Part shown: piece after piece, positions 16,971 to 26,150 of the stretch
Layout of the letters: every line of letters begins with the position of its first letter
How positions within the stretch are numbered: position 1 is the stretch's first letter
From: Anaerolineae bacterium
Lineage (GTDB): Bacteria > Desulfobacterota > Desulfobacteria > Desulfobacterales > ETH-SRB1
Length of the DNA: 50,000 nt
Direction of reading: 5' to 3'
Assembly (NCBI GenBank): GCA_035529315.1
Contig: DATKWZ010000036.1
Coordinates: 1-50,000, forward strand
Translations under genes and position numbers: made by a program
The notes under the pieces: model-generated
The model's input: the letters and a program-made list of their open reading frames with translations, nothing else
Told to the model about the DNA's origin: nothing
The model's database searches: none

Positions 16971-18348
16971 TACTAGTTGCTTTCAGCTCTTCAAGTATTT
17001 CTTCCCCTGCTTTCCATACATCCCCTGCGCCAAGAGTAAGCAGAATATCCCCTTGCCTTAATGTTTCTTTTAAATAAAAGACAGATTCGGAAACACTGTC
17101 TGCATATATGGCATCTCTGTGGCCATGGGCCTTGATCCCCTCACATAACAACAGGCTGTCAACCCCTGTTATCTTTTCTTCTCCAGCAGGATATATGGGA
17201 AGAAGTATAAGTTTGTCAGCCTGGTAAAAAGCGCGCGTAAAATCATCAAAAAGAGCTTTGGTCCTTGTATAGCGGTGCGGTTGAAATACCACCACCTTGC
17301 GTCTGTCCGGCCAGCATGTCTTAACCGCCTGCAGCGTTGCCTTGATTTCAGTAGGATGGTGGCCATAGTCATCCACGACTGTAATCCCCTTTATCTCCCC
17401 CTTGACTTCAAGCCTGCGGTGAACCCCTTCAATAGTTTCAAGAGCATATTTAATTTTTTTAAACGGAATATCCAGTTCAATCCCAACCGCAATACTTGCC
17501 ATGGAATTATAGATGTTATGAGATCCAGGCAGATTCAATACTATTTCACCAAGCAACAAGCCATGATGATAAATACTGAATCTGCTTTTAAGACCTTCAA
17601 ATGATACATGAGTAGCCTGAAAATCGGCTTGCGCACTCATCCCGTATGTGACGAATCTTTTCTTTATTTTCGGGATCAAGCCCTGTATTGGCTCGTTATC
17701 AAGACAAAGGACAACAAGACCGTAAAAAGGGACTCGATCTATAAATCTTAAAAAAACCTCCTTTATGGCGTTCAGGTCCTTGTAAAAATCAAGGTGTTCC
17801 TTGTCTATATTTGTCACTACTGCTATTGCAGGAGACATTTTTAGAAATGAACCATCGCTTTCATCAGCCTCAGCCACAATAAAGTCTCCATGGCCCAGAA
17901 GCACATTTGTGCCGATGCTTTTCAGTTTTCCTCCGATAACGACTGTCGGGTCCAACCCCCCTTTATCAAGAATACTTGCAATTATTGAGGTGGTCGTTGT
18001 CTTGCCGTGCGTTCCCGCGACTGCAATGCTGTATTTTAAACGCATAAGCTCGGCAAGCATCTCAGCCCTTGGTATCACGGGAATCGACATTTCTCCGGCC
18101 CCGACAACTTCCGGATTTCCAGGCTCGATTGCCGACGATGTTACCACAACATTGGCTCCTCTGATCTGCTCCCTGGAATGCCCTTTAAATACAGTGCATC
18201 CCAGCCTTTCCAGGCGCTCGGTAATGGATGACAATTTTACATCAGACCCTGAAACCTTGTATCCAAGATTAAGAAGTAGTTCGGCAATACCGCTCATCCC
18301 TATGCCGCCGATTCCAACAAAGTGCATGTGATATTTCTTATGATACAT
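16963..18348 (-). CDS. murC: UDP-N-acetylmuramate--L-alanine ligase
   Basis: Adds the first amino acid, L-Ala, to UDP-MurNAc. The N-terminus has a Rossmann motif (HFVGIGGIGMSGIAELLLNLG), the ATP site is GTHGKTTTTS at about residues 110-119, and the C-terminal ligase domain has YGHHPTEIKATL. The length of 461 residues is normal. The ATG has no strong ribosome-binding site. A 24-bp gap to murG contains a CCTTAATCCCC-like string. Confidence 0.97.
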   Translation of the reverse strand: MYHKKYHMHFVGIGGIGMSGIAELLLNLGYKVSGSDVKLSSITERLERLGCTVFKGHSREQIRGANVVVTSSAIEPGNPEVVGAGEMSIPVIPRAEMLAELMRLKYSIAVAGTHGKTTTTSIIASILDKGGLDPTVVIGGKLKSIGTNVLLGHGDFIVAEADESDGSFLKMSPAIAVVTNIDKEHLDFYKDLNAIKEVFLRFIDRVPFYGLVVLCLDNEPIQGLIPKIKKRFVTYGMSAQADFQATHVSFEGLKSRFSIYHHGLLLGEIVLNLPGSHNIYNSMASIAVGIELDIPFKKIKYALETIEGVHRRLEVKGEIKGITVVDDYGHHPTEIKATLQAVKTCWPDRRKVVVFQPHRYTRTKALFDDFTRAFYQADKLILLPIYPAGEEKITGVDSLLLCEGIKAHGHRDAIYADSVSESVFYLKETLRQGDILLTLGAGDVWKAGEEILEELKATSNA

Positions 18349-18372
18349 ATTCGTAAATTAGGAATTGGCAAT

Positions 18373-19500
18373 TCAATCCCTTAATCCCCTAATCAACTTG
18401 TAACAATCGTCAACAATAGCCTCAGCCGCATTGGATCTGCCGATGGACTTTGCCTTGGAAGCCATAGCCTTAAGGGCTCCTGGATTTGATGCATAGTACT
18501 CGATTCTTTCGGCAAGCTTTTTACCGGCAAGATCTTTTTGAAGTATCATTTCAGCCGCACCTGCATTTTCAAGTGAACCTGCATTTAAAACCTGATGATC
18601 GTCGGCGGCAAAAGGATATGGTATGAAAATAACCCCCTTGCCTATGACCGCGACTTCGGCCACAGTTGTCGCGCCTGCCCTGCAAACAACCAGGTCGGCA
18701 TTATGATACTGCGTGGCCATATCGTCGAAAAAAGATTTAACCATGCAGGAAATACCGCTTTTCATGTATGCTCTTTTTACATCTTGTTCGTCGGCAGATC
18801 CGGTCTGATGCACAAAAAAATATTTATCCTTTTCCTTCAAATATTCAAAAGCTTCTAAAACAGCCGTATTTATGCTGTGAGCCCCCTGGCTTCCCCCAAG
18901 AATCAGTACTGTAAAAGGTTTTTTCCGCAATTGATCAGCCGAACCTGCATCCTGCGGATCTATTGTGGGTTGCAGAATCTCCTTGCGTACCGGATTCCCT
19001 GAAACAAGTATTTTTTCCGGTTCAACAGGGACAAGCCATCGGAATCTCTCTAATCTTGTGTCTTTAAAGGATACATATATTCTGTCCGCAAAACCGGATA
19101 AAATGCGATTTGTAATTCCAGGCAGAATATTCTGCTCATGGATGACGATCTTAATGCCCATAAGCCATGCCGCTATAACAACCGGTCCGGCAGAATAACC
19201 GCCGACCCCTGCAACAAGGTCGGGCCTGAAATCCTTAAGAATCATGATGGATTCAAGTATTGCTTTTGGTATTTTTAAGACCGAAACAGCCTGCCTCCAT
19301 AATCCCCTGCCCTTGATCCCTTCTGCTGTAATAGGTTTATGTTTAAAAACAGTTTTTGATAAAATAGCTATTTCAAAAGGATTGCCTGTGCTGACGAAAA
19401 GAACTCTGTTCTCCTTATCCCGCGTTGCAAAGGCGTCTGCAATAGCTATACCCGGAAAAAGATGTCCTCCTGTACCACCGCCTGCGATAATAATGCGCAT
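18373..19500 (-). CDS. murG: UDP-GlcNAc--lipid I transferase
   Basis: Transfers GlcNAc to lipid I, making lipid II at the inner membrane. The N-terminal GGGTGGHLFPGIAIA is the G-loop typical of MurG. Two more glycine-rich signatures follow: GVGGYSAGPVVIAA and ILGGSQGAHSIN. The sugar-nucleotide region is VCRAGATTVAEVAVIGKGVIFIPYP. The length of 375 residues is normal. It lies 5 bp after ftsW. Confidence 0.97.
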   Translation of the reverse strand: MRIIIAGGGTGGHLFPGIAIADAFATRDKENRVLFVSTGNPFEIAILSKTVFKHKPITAEGIKGRGLWRQAVSVLKIPKAILESIMILKDFRPDLVAGVGGYSAGPVVIAAWLMGIKIVIHEQNILPGITNRILSGFADRIYVSFKDTRLERFRWLVPVEPEKILVSGNPVRKEILQPTIDPQDAGSADQLRKKPFTVLILGGSQGAHSINTAVLEAFEYLKEKDKYFFVHQTGSADEQDVKRAYMKSGISCMVKSFFDDMATQYHNADLVVCRAGATTVAEVAVIGKGVIFIPYPFAADDHQVLNAGSLENAGAAEMILQKDLAGKKLAERIEYYASNPGALKAMASKAKSIGRSNAAEAIVDDCYKLIRGLRD

Positions 19501-19505
19501 AAGTG

Positions 19506-20654
19506 TTATTCGCCCTTCAATCCTGACGCTTCTATATTATTCAGTATCCCTATTGATGCCATACTGAATAAAAGCGATGTCCCGCCATAACTCAAAAAAG
19601 GTAATGCAAGCCCCTTGGTCGGCAAAAGTCCGACAGCAACTCCCATATTAATGCAAACCTGAATGGCTATTGCAGATGTAATGCCGACAGCCATAAACGA
19701 CTCAAAATAATCCCCGGCGTTTTTCGCGATATTTATGCCCTTCCATAAGATCAGAGAATAAAGCCCTATGACAATCAGCACCCCGCACAAACCAAGCTCT
19801 TCACCAATGACCGAAAAGATAAAATCCGTATGTGGTTCAGGAAGATAAAATAGTTTCTGGTAACCTTTTCCGATTCCTGTGCCCCATATTCCACCTGTAC
19901 CAAAAGCCATGAGAGAATGGATGATCTGATAACCCTCATTCATTGAATACTGCCACGGGTCCCAGAAACTGATGATACGTTTTAAGCGATACTCTGAGTT
20001 AATCATTAAAAAGTAAGCAGCAGGGAGTAAAAATATTAAAGGGGACAAAAGATGTAAAATGCGTGCCCCACCGACATAAAGCATGATCCATGTAATAATC
20101 CAGAGAATAAGCACAGACCCAAAATCAGGCTGAAGAAATATCAGGGTTGTAAACATGCAAAGAATAAAAAAGTGGGGTAAAAAACCTATATAAAAATCTT
20201 TGAGAACATCCTTTTTTTTGCTCATGGAATAAGCCAGATAGATTACCAGCGCAAAACGGGCAAATTCCGACGGCTGAAAATTTAAACAACCAAACCGCAG
20301 CCAGCGCGTTGAACCATTCACAGAATATCCAAATTCTGTAGTCTTCACTGCTACAAGAGTAATAACGGCCAGAATAAGAATCGGGTATGTTAAAGAACGG
20401 ATAAGTTTCAATGGAATGTGCCTGCAAGCAACCAGAACAAGGATACCAAGCAGGGAAAAAAGGACCTGTTTTTTCAAAAAATAATAATCGCTGCCGAACT
20501 TTTTAAGAGCAAGGGCTGAACTGGCACTGTAAACCATTACAATTCCTATCCCCACAAGGAAAAGCACCGGAAACAGAAGCTTGACATCGTAATGTCCTGT
20601 TTCCGCGCCATAGGCTCTTAAAACCGGTATTTTTTCTGCTTTGCCTTTTTTCAT
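19506..20654 (-). CDS. ftsW: Peptidoglycan polymerase FtsW (SEDS family)
   Basis: A 382-residue multi-membrane-segment SEDS glycosyltransferase that works with FtsI at the septum. Typical FtsW segments include FQPSEFARFALVIYLA, HTDFIFSVIGEELGLCG and GLALPFLSYGGTSLLF. The start overlaps the murD end by 4 bp. Its place between murD and murG is the standard dcw order and separates it from RodA. Confidence 0.95.
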   Translation of the reverse strand: MKKGKAEKIPVLRAYGAETGHYDVKLLFPVLFLVGIGIVMVYSASSALALKKFGSDYYFLKKQVLFSLLGILVLVACRHIPLKLIRSLTYPILILAVITLVAVKTTEFGYSVNGSTRWLRFGCLNFQPSEFARFALVIYLAYSMSKKKDVLKDFYIGFLPHFFILCMFTTLIFLQPDFGSVLILWIITWIMLYVGGARILHLLSPLIFLLPAAYFLMINSEYRLKRIISFWDPWQYSMNEGYQIIHSLMAFGTGGIWGTGIGKGYQKLFYLPEPHTDFIFSVIGEELGLCGVLIVIGLYSLILWKGINIAKNAGDYFESFMAVGITSAIAIQVCINMGVAVGLLPTKGLALPFLSYGGTSLLFSMASIGILNNIEASGLKGE

Positions 20655-21979
20655 TTCAGCCTGCTTTTATTTATTTTGCCGACAGCCCTGCAAAAGTCTT
20701 CTCCCCGCTTGGCATAGCTGGTATACATGTCAAAGCTTGCGCATGCCGGAGATAGAAGAACCACATCTCCTGGAGAGGCTGCATGATAAGCCGACAGCAC
20801 AGCATCCTCCATTGAAGAAGCCCTTTTTGTTGATGTTATATCGCCAAGTGCGGACGCTATATCCTCTTTTGCTTCTCCAAAAACAATGAGCCTTTTAACA
20901 TGCCGGCTCACCAAATCTCTGAGGGTTCGAAAATTACCGCCCTTATCACGACCTCCCATAATAAGAATTACCGGCTTGCTGAAGGTTTCAAGCGCCCTTG
21001 CGACCGCATCAACATTTGTTGCCTTTGAATCGTTGAAAAAACCAACCTCATTTATTGTGGCAACATATTCGAGCCGATGAGGAAGCCCTTTAAAACTACT
21101 TAAAGCCGATTGTATCCCCTCTAAACTCCCTCCAATCGCCAGCGATGCCAGCGATGCCGCATAAGCATTTTCCAGGTTATGTTTTCCCGAAAGCTTTATG
21201 GATGAAAAATCAAGAGATTTAAAAAAAGTATTTATTTCAGCATCATCTGCGATCTGATTATAAAAGGACAATTTTTTGCTTTTAATATTTTTACATATAG
21301 AACCTATAAGAGGGTCAAGACCATTAAACACGGCAACATCACTTTCCTTCTGGTTTTCAAATATCCGCGCCTTAGACTTGGCATAAGCCGCAAAATCAGA
21401 ATAACGGTCAAGATGATCTTCAGTAATGTTCAGCACTACTCCCACCTTTGGCCTGAAAGTATCTATTGTATCAAGCTGAAAACTGCTTATTTCAGCCACA
21501 ATAATTTCAGCCTTTTCCCCTTTGTCCGCATATTCAATTAAAGGATTGCCTATATTGCCTCCGACAAAAACCCTTTGGCCTGATTTTTTAAGCATGTCTC
21601 CTAAAAGTGTTGTGGTTGTGGTCTTGCCGTTAGTGCCTGTCACCGCGACAACAGGTTCCCGTATAAATCTACAGGCAAGCTCGATTTCTCCCAATATCGG
21701 TATCCCCTTTAACGCGGCTCTTTTTATCGGCAAAATATCATGAGGGACCCCAGGGCTTACAACAATGAGATCCGATTTTTCAAAAGTATCAATTCTATGC
21801 TGCCCAAGCTCCATCTTGATGCCCATTTCACGCAAAACAGGCGCATAAGCTTCCAGTTTGTCTTCTTCTGCTTTGTCTGTAACAATAACCGACGCGCCCC
21901 TTTTCTTTAAAAAACAGGCAGCCGCAAACCCGGACTTTCCCAGACCCACTACTACAATATTTTTATTGGCAATCTGCAT
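20651..21979 (-). CDS. murD: UDP-N-acetylmuramoylalanine--D-glutamate ligase
   Basis: Adds D-Glu to UDP-MurNAc-L-Ala. I choose the ATG at 21979 (MQIANKNIVVVGLGKSG). A longer frame to 22048 exists, but its 23 extra residues are encoded by a dispersed repeat. The ATP motif GTNGKTTTTTL is at about residues 114-124, and NDSKATNVDA and ACASFDMY are present. No clear ribosome-binding site precedes the ATG: the repeat runs right up to it. The length of 442 residues is normal. Confidence 0.96.
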   Translation of the reverse strand: MQIANKNIVVVGLGKSGFAAACFLKKRGASVIVTDKAEEDKLEAYAPVLREMGIKMELGQHRIDTFEKSDLIVVSPGVPHDILPIKRAALKGIPILGEIELACRFIREPVVAVTGTNGKTTTTTLLGDMLKKSGQRVFVGGNIGNPLIEYADKGEKAEIIVAEISSFQLDTIDTFRPKVGVVLNITEDHLDRYSDFAAYAKSKARIFENQKESDVAVFNGLDPLIGSICKNIKSKKLSFYNQIADDAEINTFFKSLDFSSIKLSGKHNLENAYAASLASLAIGGSLEGIQSALSSFKGLPHRLEYVATINEVGFFNDSKATNVDAVARALETFSKPVILIMGGRDKGGNFRTLRDLVSRHVKRLIVFGEAKEDIASALGDITSTKRASSMEDAVLSAYHAASPGDVVLLSPACASFDMYTSYAKRGEDFCRAVGKINKSRLK

Positions 21980-21980
21980 A

Positions 21981-22066
21981 TATAATTTTGAGTTTTTAAT
22001 TTTTAATTGTGAATGAAAAAAATCCGATTTTAATTTAAAATTCAACATTCAAAATTAACAATTTTC
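21981..22066. repeat. Dispersed repeat E, copy 1, with heptamer arrays
   Basis: An 86-bp AT-rich element between mraY and murD. One side has TTTTGAG, TTTTTAA, TTTTTAA, TTGTGAA (21986-22013). The other has AAATTCA, ACATTCA, AAATTAA (22038-22058). A unique core with AATCCG lies between. A second copy lies at 40721-40802, in the same orientation relative to its neighbours on the minus strand. Confidence 0.8.
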
Positions 22067-22069
22067 TTC

Positions 22070-23149
22070 CTACCTGAGCTTCAGCGTACTCATGGAAAGA
22101 AGGGCAAGCATAATCGATATTATCCAGAATCGAACTATGATTTTTGGCTCCGCCCACCCTTTTAATTCAAAATGATGATGAAGAGGGGCCATTTTGAAAA
22201 TCCTGCGGCCGTTTGTCATCTTGAAAAAGCCGACCTGAAATATAACGGAAAGCGCTTCAATTACAAACAGCCCCCCCACAAGCACAAGCAGTATTTCCTG
22301 CTTTGTAATAACGGCTGCTGTCCCAAGTGCAGCCCCTATTGGAAGGGAGCCGACATCCCCCATGAAAATCTGTGCCGGATATGTGTTAAACCACAAAAAA
22401 CCGAGACCTGCGCCGGCTAACGCTCCGCAGAATATAGTTATCTCCCCGCATCCGGAGACATAATTGATCTGCAGATAATCGGCGATTTTGACATGGCCGG
22501 CAACATAGGCAAAAATCATGTATGTGGCCGAAACTATGATCACAGGCCCGATTGCAAGACCGTCAAGACCGTCCGTAAGATTAACGGCGTTTGAAGTCCC
22601 GACGATCACAAGGGTTGTAAAAAATATATATCCCCAGCCGATATCCGGAGACATGTTTTTAAAAAAGGGTATGGTTATGGTTGTAGTGAAACCGGTGTGA
22701 GAAAAAAGCAAAACACCTGCTCCGATTGCAAGTGTTGCCTGCAGCAGCAGCTTGTTTCGACCGCTTAAACCCTTGCTTCTCTTCTTGGCCTGCATGAGAT
22801 AGTCATCAATAAAGCCTATAACGCTGTACCCGATTGTAATCAGAAGAATTATCCATATGTAAAAATTTGACAAATCAGTCCAGAGAAGTGTCGATATTAC
22901 AACCGAGAATACAATCAGAATTCCGCCCATTGTGGGTGTTCCTGCTTTTTTGCTGTGCGCTTCAGGGCCATCTTCCCTGATATACTGCCCGATCTGCCTG
23001 TCTGTGAGTTTTTTGATAACCCATGGTCCAAGAAAAAAACAGATCAACAAAGCCGTCAGGCTGGCATAGATGGTTCGGAATGTAATGTACTGAAATACAT
23101 TAAAAACCGAAATTGTTTCGTGCAGCGGATAAAGTAAATGATAAAACAT
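22070..23149 (-). CDS. mraY: Phospho-N-acetylmuramoyl-pentapeptide transferase
   Basis: An integral membrane enzyme that joins UDP-MurNAc-pentapeptide to undecaprenyl phosphate (lipid I). It has about ten membrane segments. Diagnostic motifs are [35 protein letters not shown] and [15 protein letters not shown], with the C-terminal HHHFELKGW. The length of 359 residues is normal. Confidence 0.97.
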   Translation of the reverse strand: MFYHLLYPLHETISVFNVFQYITFRTIYASLTALLICFFLGPWVIKKLTDRQIGQYIREDGPEAHSKKAGTPTMGGILIVFSVVISTLLWTDLSNFYIWIILLITIGYSVIGFIDDYLMQAKKRSKGLSGRNKLLLQATLAIGAGVLLFSHTGFTTTITIPFFKNMSPDIGWGYIFFTTLVIVGTSNAVNLTDGLDGLAIGPVIIVSATYMIFAYVAGHVKIADYLQINYVSGCGEITIFCGALAGAGLGFLWFNTYPAQIFMGDVGSLPIGAALGTAAVITKQEILLVLVGGLFVIEALSVIFQVGFFKMTNGRRIFKMAPLHHHFELKGWAEPKIIVRFWIISIMLALLSMSTLKLR

Positions 23150-23163
23150 AATTAAATCCCCTG

Positions 23164-24597
23164 TTAAGCGGCTTTATAGCCGACCCGCTCTCTAAGCCCT
23201 TCTACTATCTTTTCCATGCCCATTGCTCTGGAACCCTTAATCAGAACCCAGTCGCCGGGCATGAGCCAGTCTGCCAGGTCTTCGAGAATCTCTTCTCTGG
23301 TTCCTGTAAAGATATCCAGCGAATCATCTTCTTCCCTGGCGCCTGCCGCGACACTTTCTGCAAACTCACCCGTAATATAGAGCTTTGCAATATCGGATTT
23401 GGCGGATAACGAACCGATCTTTTTATGCATGGTCTCAGCATATTCGCCAAGTTCGAACATATCGCCGGCAATGATGGCCCCTCTATTTTTGCCCTTTAAT
23501 GATTTAAGCGTCATGATTGAGGCTTTCATTGAATCCGGATTAGCATTGTATGTGTCGTCAATTATATTAGCCCGGCTTATCATAAGAATATTCATCCTCC
23601 CATGAGCCGGCTTAAAATCCTCAAGACCGGCTTTAATTTCAAGCGCGCTTTGACCCATAAGATATCCAACAGCGGCTGCGGCAAGCGCATTTGACACCAT
23701 AAAATCGCCGAAAACACCAAGATTTACTGAAACAGTTCCTGACGGCAAAATCAGCGTAAATGAAACTCCGGATTCCCTGTTAATCACAGACTCAGCCCTG
23801 ACAGCAGCTCTGTCTGACAGCCCATAAAAAAGCACATGCCTTGAGGTTTTATTCGCCAGATCAACAACTCTCCGGTCATCTGCATTGAGAATTGCCGTGC
23901 CGTCCGGCCTGATTTTCTCCAGGAGCTCCCCCTTGGCGCGCATAATTCCTTCTATTGAACCTAATCCCTCTAAATGAGCATGGCTTATATTGGTGATAAT
24001 GCCGATGTCAGGCAAACAAATATCCGCAAGCATTCCTATCTCTCCGGGTCTGTTCATGCCAAGCTCGAGAACAGCCCATTCATGGCAACGGCAAAGCCTT
24101 AGAAGGGTTAATGGAAGCCCGATTTCATTGTTTAAATTACCCTTGGTCGACAAAGTGCAAAATTTCCTGGCAACGACCGCGGCAGTCATATCCTTGGTAC
24201 TGGTTTTGCCGTTTGATCCGGTTATCGCCACAACAGAAACATCCGCCCGCTTGCGATTAAAACGGGCAAGATCCCCCAGAGCCTTTGTCGTATCCTTTAC
24301 CGCAACACAAACAACCCCCTTTTTTTTCCATTTTTCGTTTGGCAAAACGTTTGCTTTATCCATGTTTACAAGAAGACCGCGAACACCCTTCTTGATTACA
24401 TCGCAGGCAAAAGAAAACCCATCATGGATATTTCCTCTGATCGCGACAAACAGCTCATCAACAGATATGCTGCGAGAATCAATGGAGATGCCTGAAAATG
24501 TGCTCTTTATATCACCGAGCAACAAATCTCCCTTTGTAGCACCGACTATATCGGCACTTGTCCACGGCATCGGTTTTGTGTAATTGTCGGTCATCAA
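23164..24597 (-). CDS. murF: UDP-MurNAc-tripeptide--D-Ala-D-Ala ligase
   Basis: Adds the D-Ala-D-Ala dipeptide. The ATP motif [10 protein letters not shown] is at about 127-136. The Mur central-domain signature [15 protein letters not shown] and the substrate loop [14 protein letters not shown] are present. The length of 477 residues is slightly above average. The start overlaps the murE stop by 4 bp. No ddl gene, which would make the dipeptide, is in the window. Confidence 0.96.
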   Translation of the reverse strand: MMTDNYTKPMPWTSADIVGATKGDLLLGDIKSTFSGISIDSRSISVDELFVAIRGNIHDGFSFACDVIKKGVRGLLVNMDKANVLPNEKWKKKGVVCVAVKDTTKALGDLARFNRKRADVSVVAITGSNGKTSTKDMTAAVVARKFCTLSTKGNLNNEIGLPLTLLRLCRCHEWAVLELGMNRPGEIGMLADICLPDIGIITNISHAHLEGLGSIEGIMRAKGELLEKIRPDGTAILNADDRRVVDLANKTSRHVLFYGLSDRAAVRAESVINRESGVSFTLILPSGTVSVNLGVFGDFMVSNALAAAAVGYLMGQSALEIKAGLEDFKPAHGRMNILMISRANIIDDTYNANPDSMKASIMTLKSLKGKNRGAIIAGDMFELGEYAETMHKKIGSLSAKSDIAKLYITGEFAESVAAGAREEDDSLDIFTGTREEILEDLADWLMPGDWVLIKGSRAMGMEKIVEGLRERVGYKAA

Positions 24598-26150
24598 AGA
24601 TTTTGCAAATTCCTTAAAGCTGTTTCAGCCTCTTTTCCATCATCAAAGGGGATGGTTTTACCGCCGATTATCTGATAGGTTTCATGGCCCTTGCCTGCTA
24701 TCAGAACAATATCGTCTGCCCTGGATATTGTAACGGCAAGCTCTATGGCCTTTTTACGATCAGGTTCCACGACATATCCTTTTTTCCCCTTATCCTGGTT
24801 TGACAGACTATCCATATCCGCGCGGTCATATTCCGGTATTGACGTTTTTCTCATTCCATCAAGCACCTGCGTAATGATATCCATAGGCGCCTCTGTGCGT
24901 GGATTATCCGATGTAACAACAGCAACCTCGCATAACCTGCCGGCGATTTCGCCCATTTGATGTCGCTTACCTTTATCCCGGTCGCCTCCACAGCCGAATA
25001 CGCAGATTATTCTTGCCTGGGCCATTGATCTTAAAGAGGATAAAACATTTTCCAGAGCATCAGGAGTATGCGCATAATCCACATATACAAAACGCCCGGC
25101 AGTATTTGGAATAGCTTCAAGCCTGCCTGGTATGCGGGTGAGAGCCTCTATTCCTGCCTTTATGACATCAAGCGGCAGGTTTAAAGAAATTCCGACACCT
25201 GTAACGCTTATTATGTTTTTCAGATTATGTTTGCCGACAAGGGATGATCTGAAATCAAACACCCCTTTTATGGTTGAAAGTCTTCCCGCAATGCCGCTCG
25301 GTTCGCACTTGATATTAGAAGGCCTGATCATATTGTCCGAAAGCTCAAAGACTTCCGGCTTTGAGCTTTGAGCTTTGAGCTCCGACGCGAGTTCCTTTCC
25401 CCTTGTATCGTCACAATTAATTACAGCCAGGGTCCTGCCTTTTTTGGGCCCTGACATTAGATTTTCTGTAAAAAGCCTTTTCTTACACGACCAGTAGGAA
25501 TCCATATCCCCGTGATAATCAAGGTGATCCCGGGTCAGATTGGTAAATACACCAACATCAAACCAGCAATTCGCGATCCTGTGCTGGTCTATGGCATGTG
25601 ATGAAACCTCCATAACAACATGTGTAATGCCCTGTTTTAGCATCTCGGCTAAAATTCTCTGAAGATCAAGCGATTCAGGCGTTGTAACAGGACTATTAAA
25701 TACTTTGCCTGAACAACGGTAATTTATCGTCCCTATAACACCCACTCTGAAACCGGCATTTAAAAGTATGCTTTCGATCAGATAGGCTGTGGTTGTTTTG
25801 CCGTTTGTGCCGGTTATTCCTATTAAAAATAAATCTTCGGAGGGGTTGCCGTAAAAGGCGGCAGACATGGCAGATAGAGCCTTCCTGGTATTTTCAACCT
25901 CGATAATTATTGAATCCCGGTCAATCGGCTTTTGTGTAATAATTGCTGATGCGCCATTTGCCAATGCCACGTCAACATAGTCATGGCCATCCATCACATT
26001 GCCCTGTATAGCCACAAAGATCCCGCTTTGCTTAACATCCTGTGCTCTGCAATGGATTGAAACCACCTCAGCCTTATCCATTCCTTCCTCTTTTTTTTTA
26101 CCGGAAATACTTTTTACAGCAATTGTTTTAAGCAAATGCGAAAGTTTCAT
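24594..26150 (-). CDS. murE: UDP-MurNAc-L-Ala-D-Glu--2,6-diaminopimelate ligase
   Basis: Adds the third residue of the stem peptide. The ATP motif GTNGKTTTA is at 114-122. The DNPR motif at 415-418 marks specificity for meso-diaminopimelate, as expected for a Gram-negative wall. The carbamylated-Lys region is CKKRLF. Residues of about 256-265 (ELKAQSSKP) are encoded by a four-unit heptamer repeat. The length of 518 residues is about 20 above the usual. Both ends overlap neighbours by 4 bp. Confidence 0.96.
   Translation of the reverse strand: MKLSHLLKTIAVKSISGKKKEEGMDKAEVVSIHCRAQDVKQSGIFVAIQGNVMDGHDYVDVALANGASAIITQKPIDRDSIIIEVENTRKALSAMSAAFYGNPSEDLFLIGITGTNGKTTTAYLIESILLNAGFRVGVIGTINYRCSGKVFNSPVTTPESLDLQRILAEMLKQGITHVVMEVSSHAIDQHRIANCWFDVGVFTNLTRDHLDYHGDMDSYWSCKKRLFTENLMSGPKKGRTLAVINCDDTRGKELASELKAQSSKPEVFELSDNMIRPSNIKCEPSGIAGRLSTIKGVFDFRSSLVGKHNLKNIISVTGVGISLNLPLDVIKAGIEALTRIPGRLEAIPNTAGRFVYVDYAHTPDALENVLSSLRSMAQARIICVFGCGGDRDKGKRHQMGEIAGRLCEVAVVTSDNPRTEAPMDIITQVLDGMRKTSIPEYDRADMDSLSNQDKGKKGYVVEPDRKKAIELAVTISRADDIVLIAGKGHETYQIIGGKTIPFDDGKEAETALRNLQNL
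25358..25385. repeat. Heptamer array (GCTTTGA) inside murE
   Basis: Four 7-bp units on the + strand: GCTTTGA three times, then GCTCCGA. They lie within the murE coding frame. An inverted partial copy, AGCTCAAAG, sits at 25342-25350. Confidence 0.8.

Noticed and set aside
21980..22048. N-terminal extension of MurD
   Set aside because: Encoded by dispersed repeat E; the conserved MurD sequence begins at the ATG at 21979.
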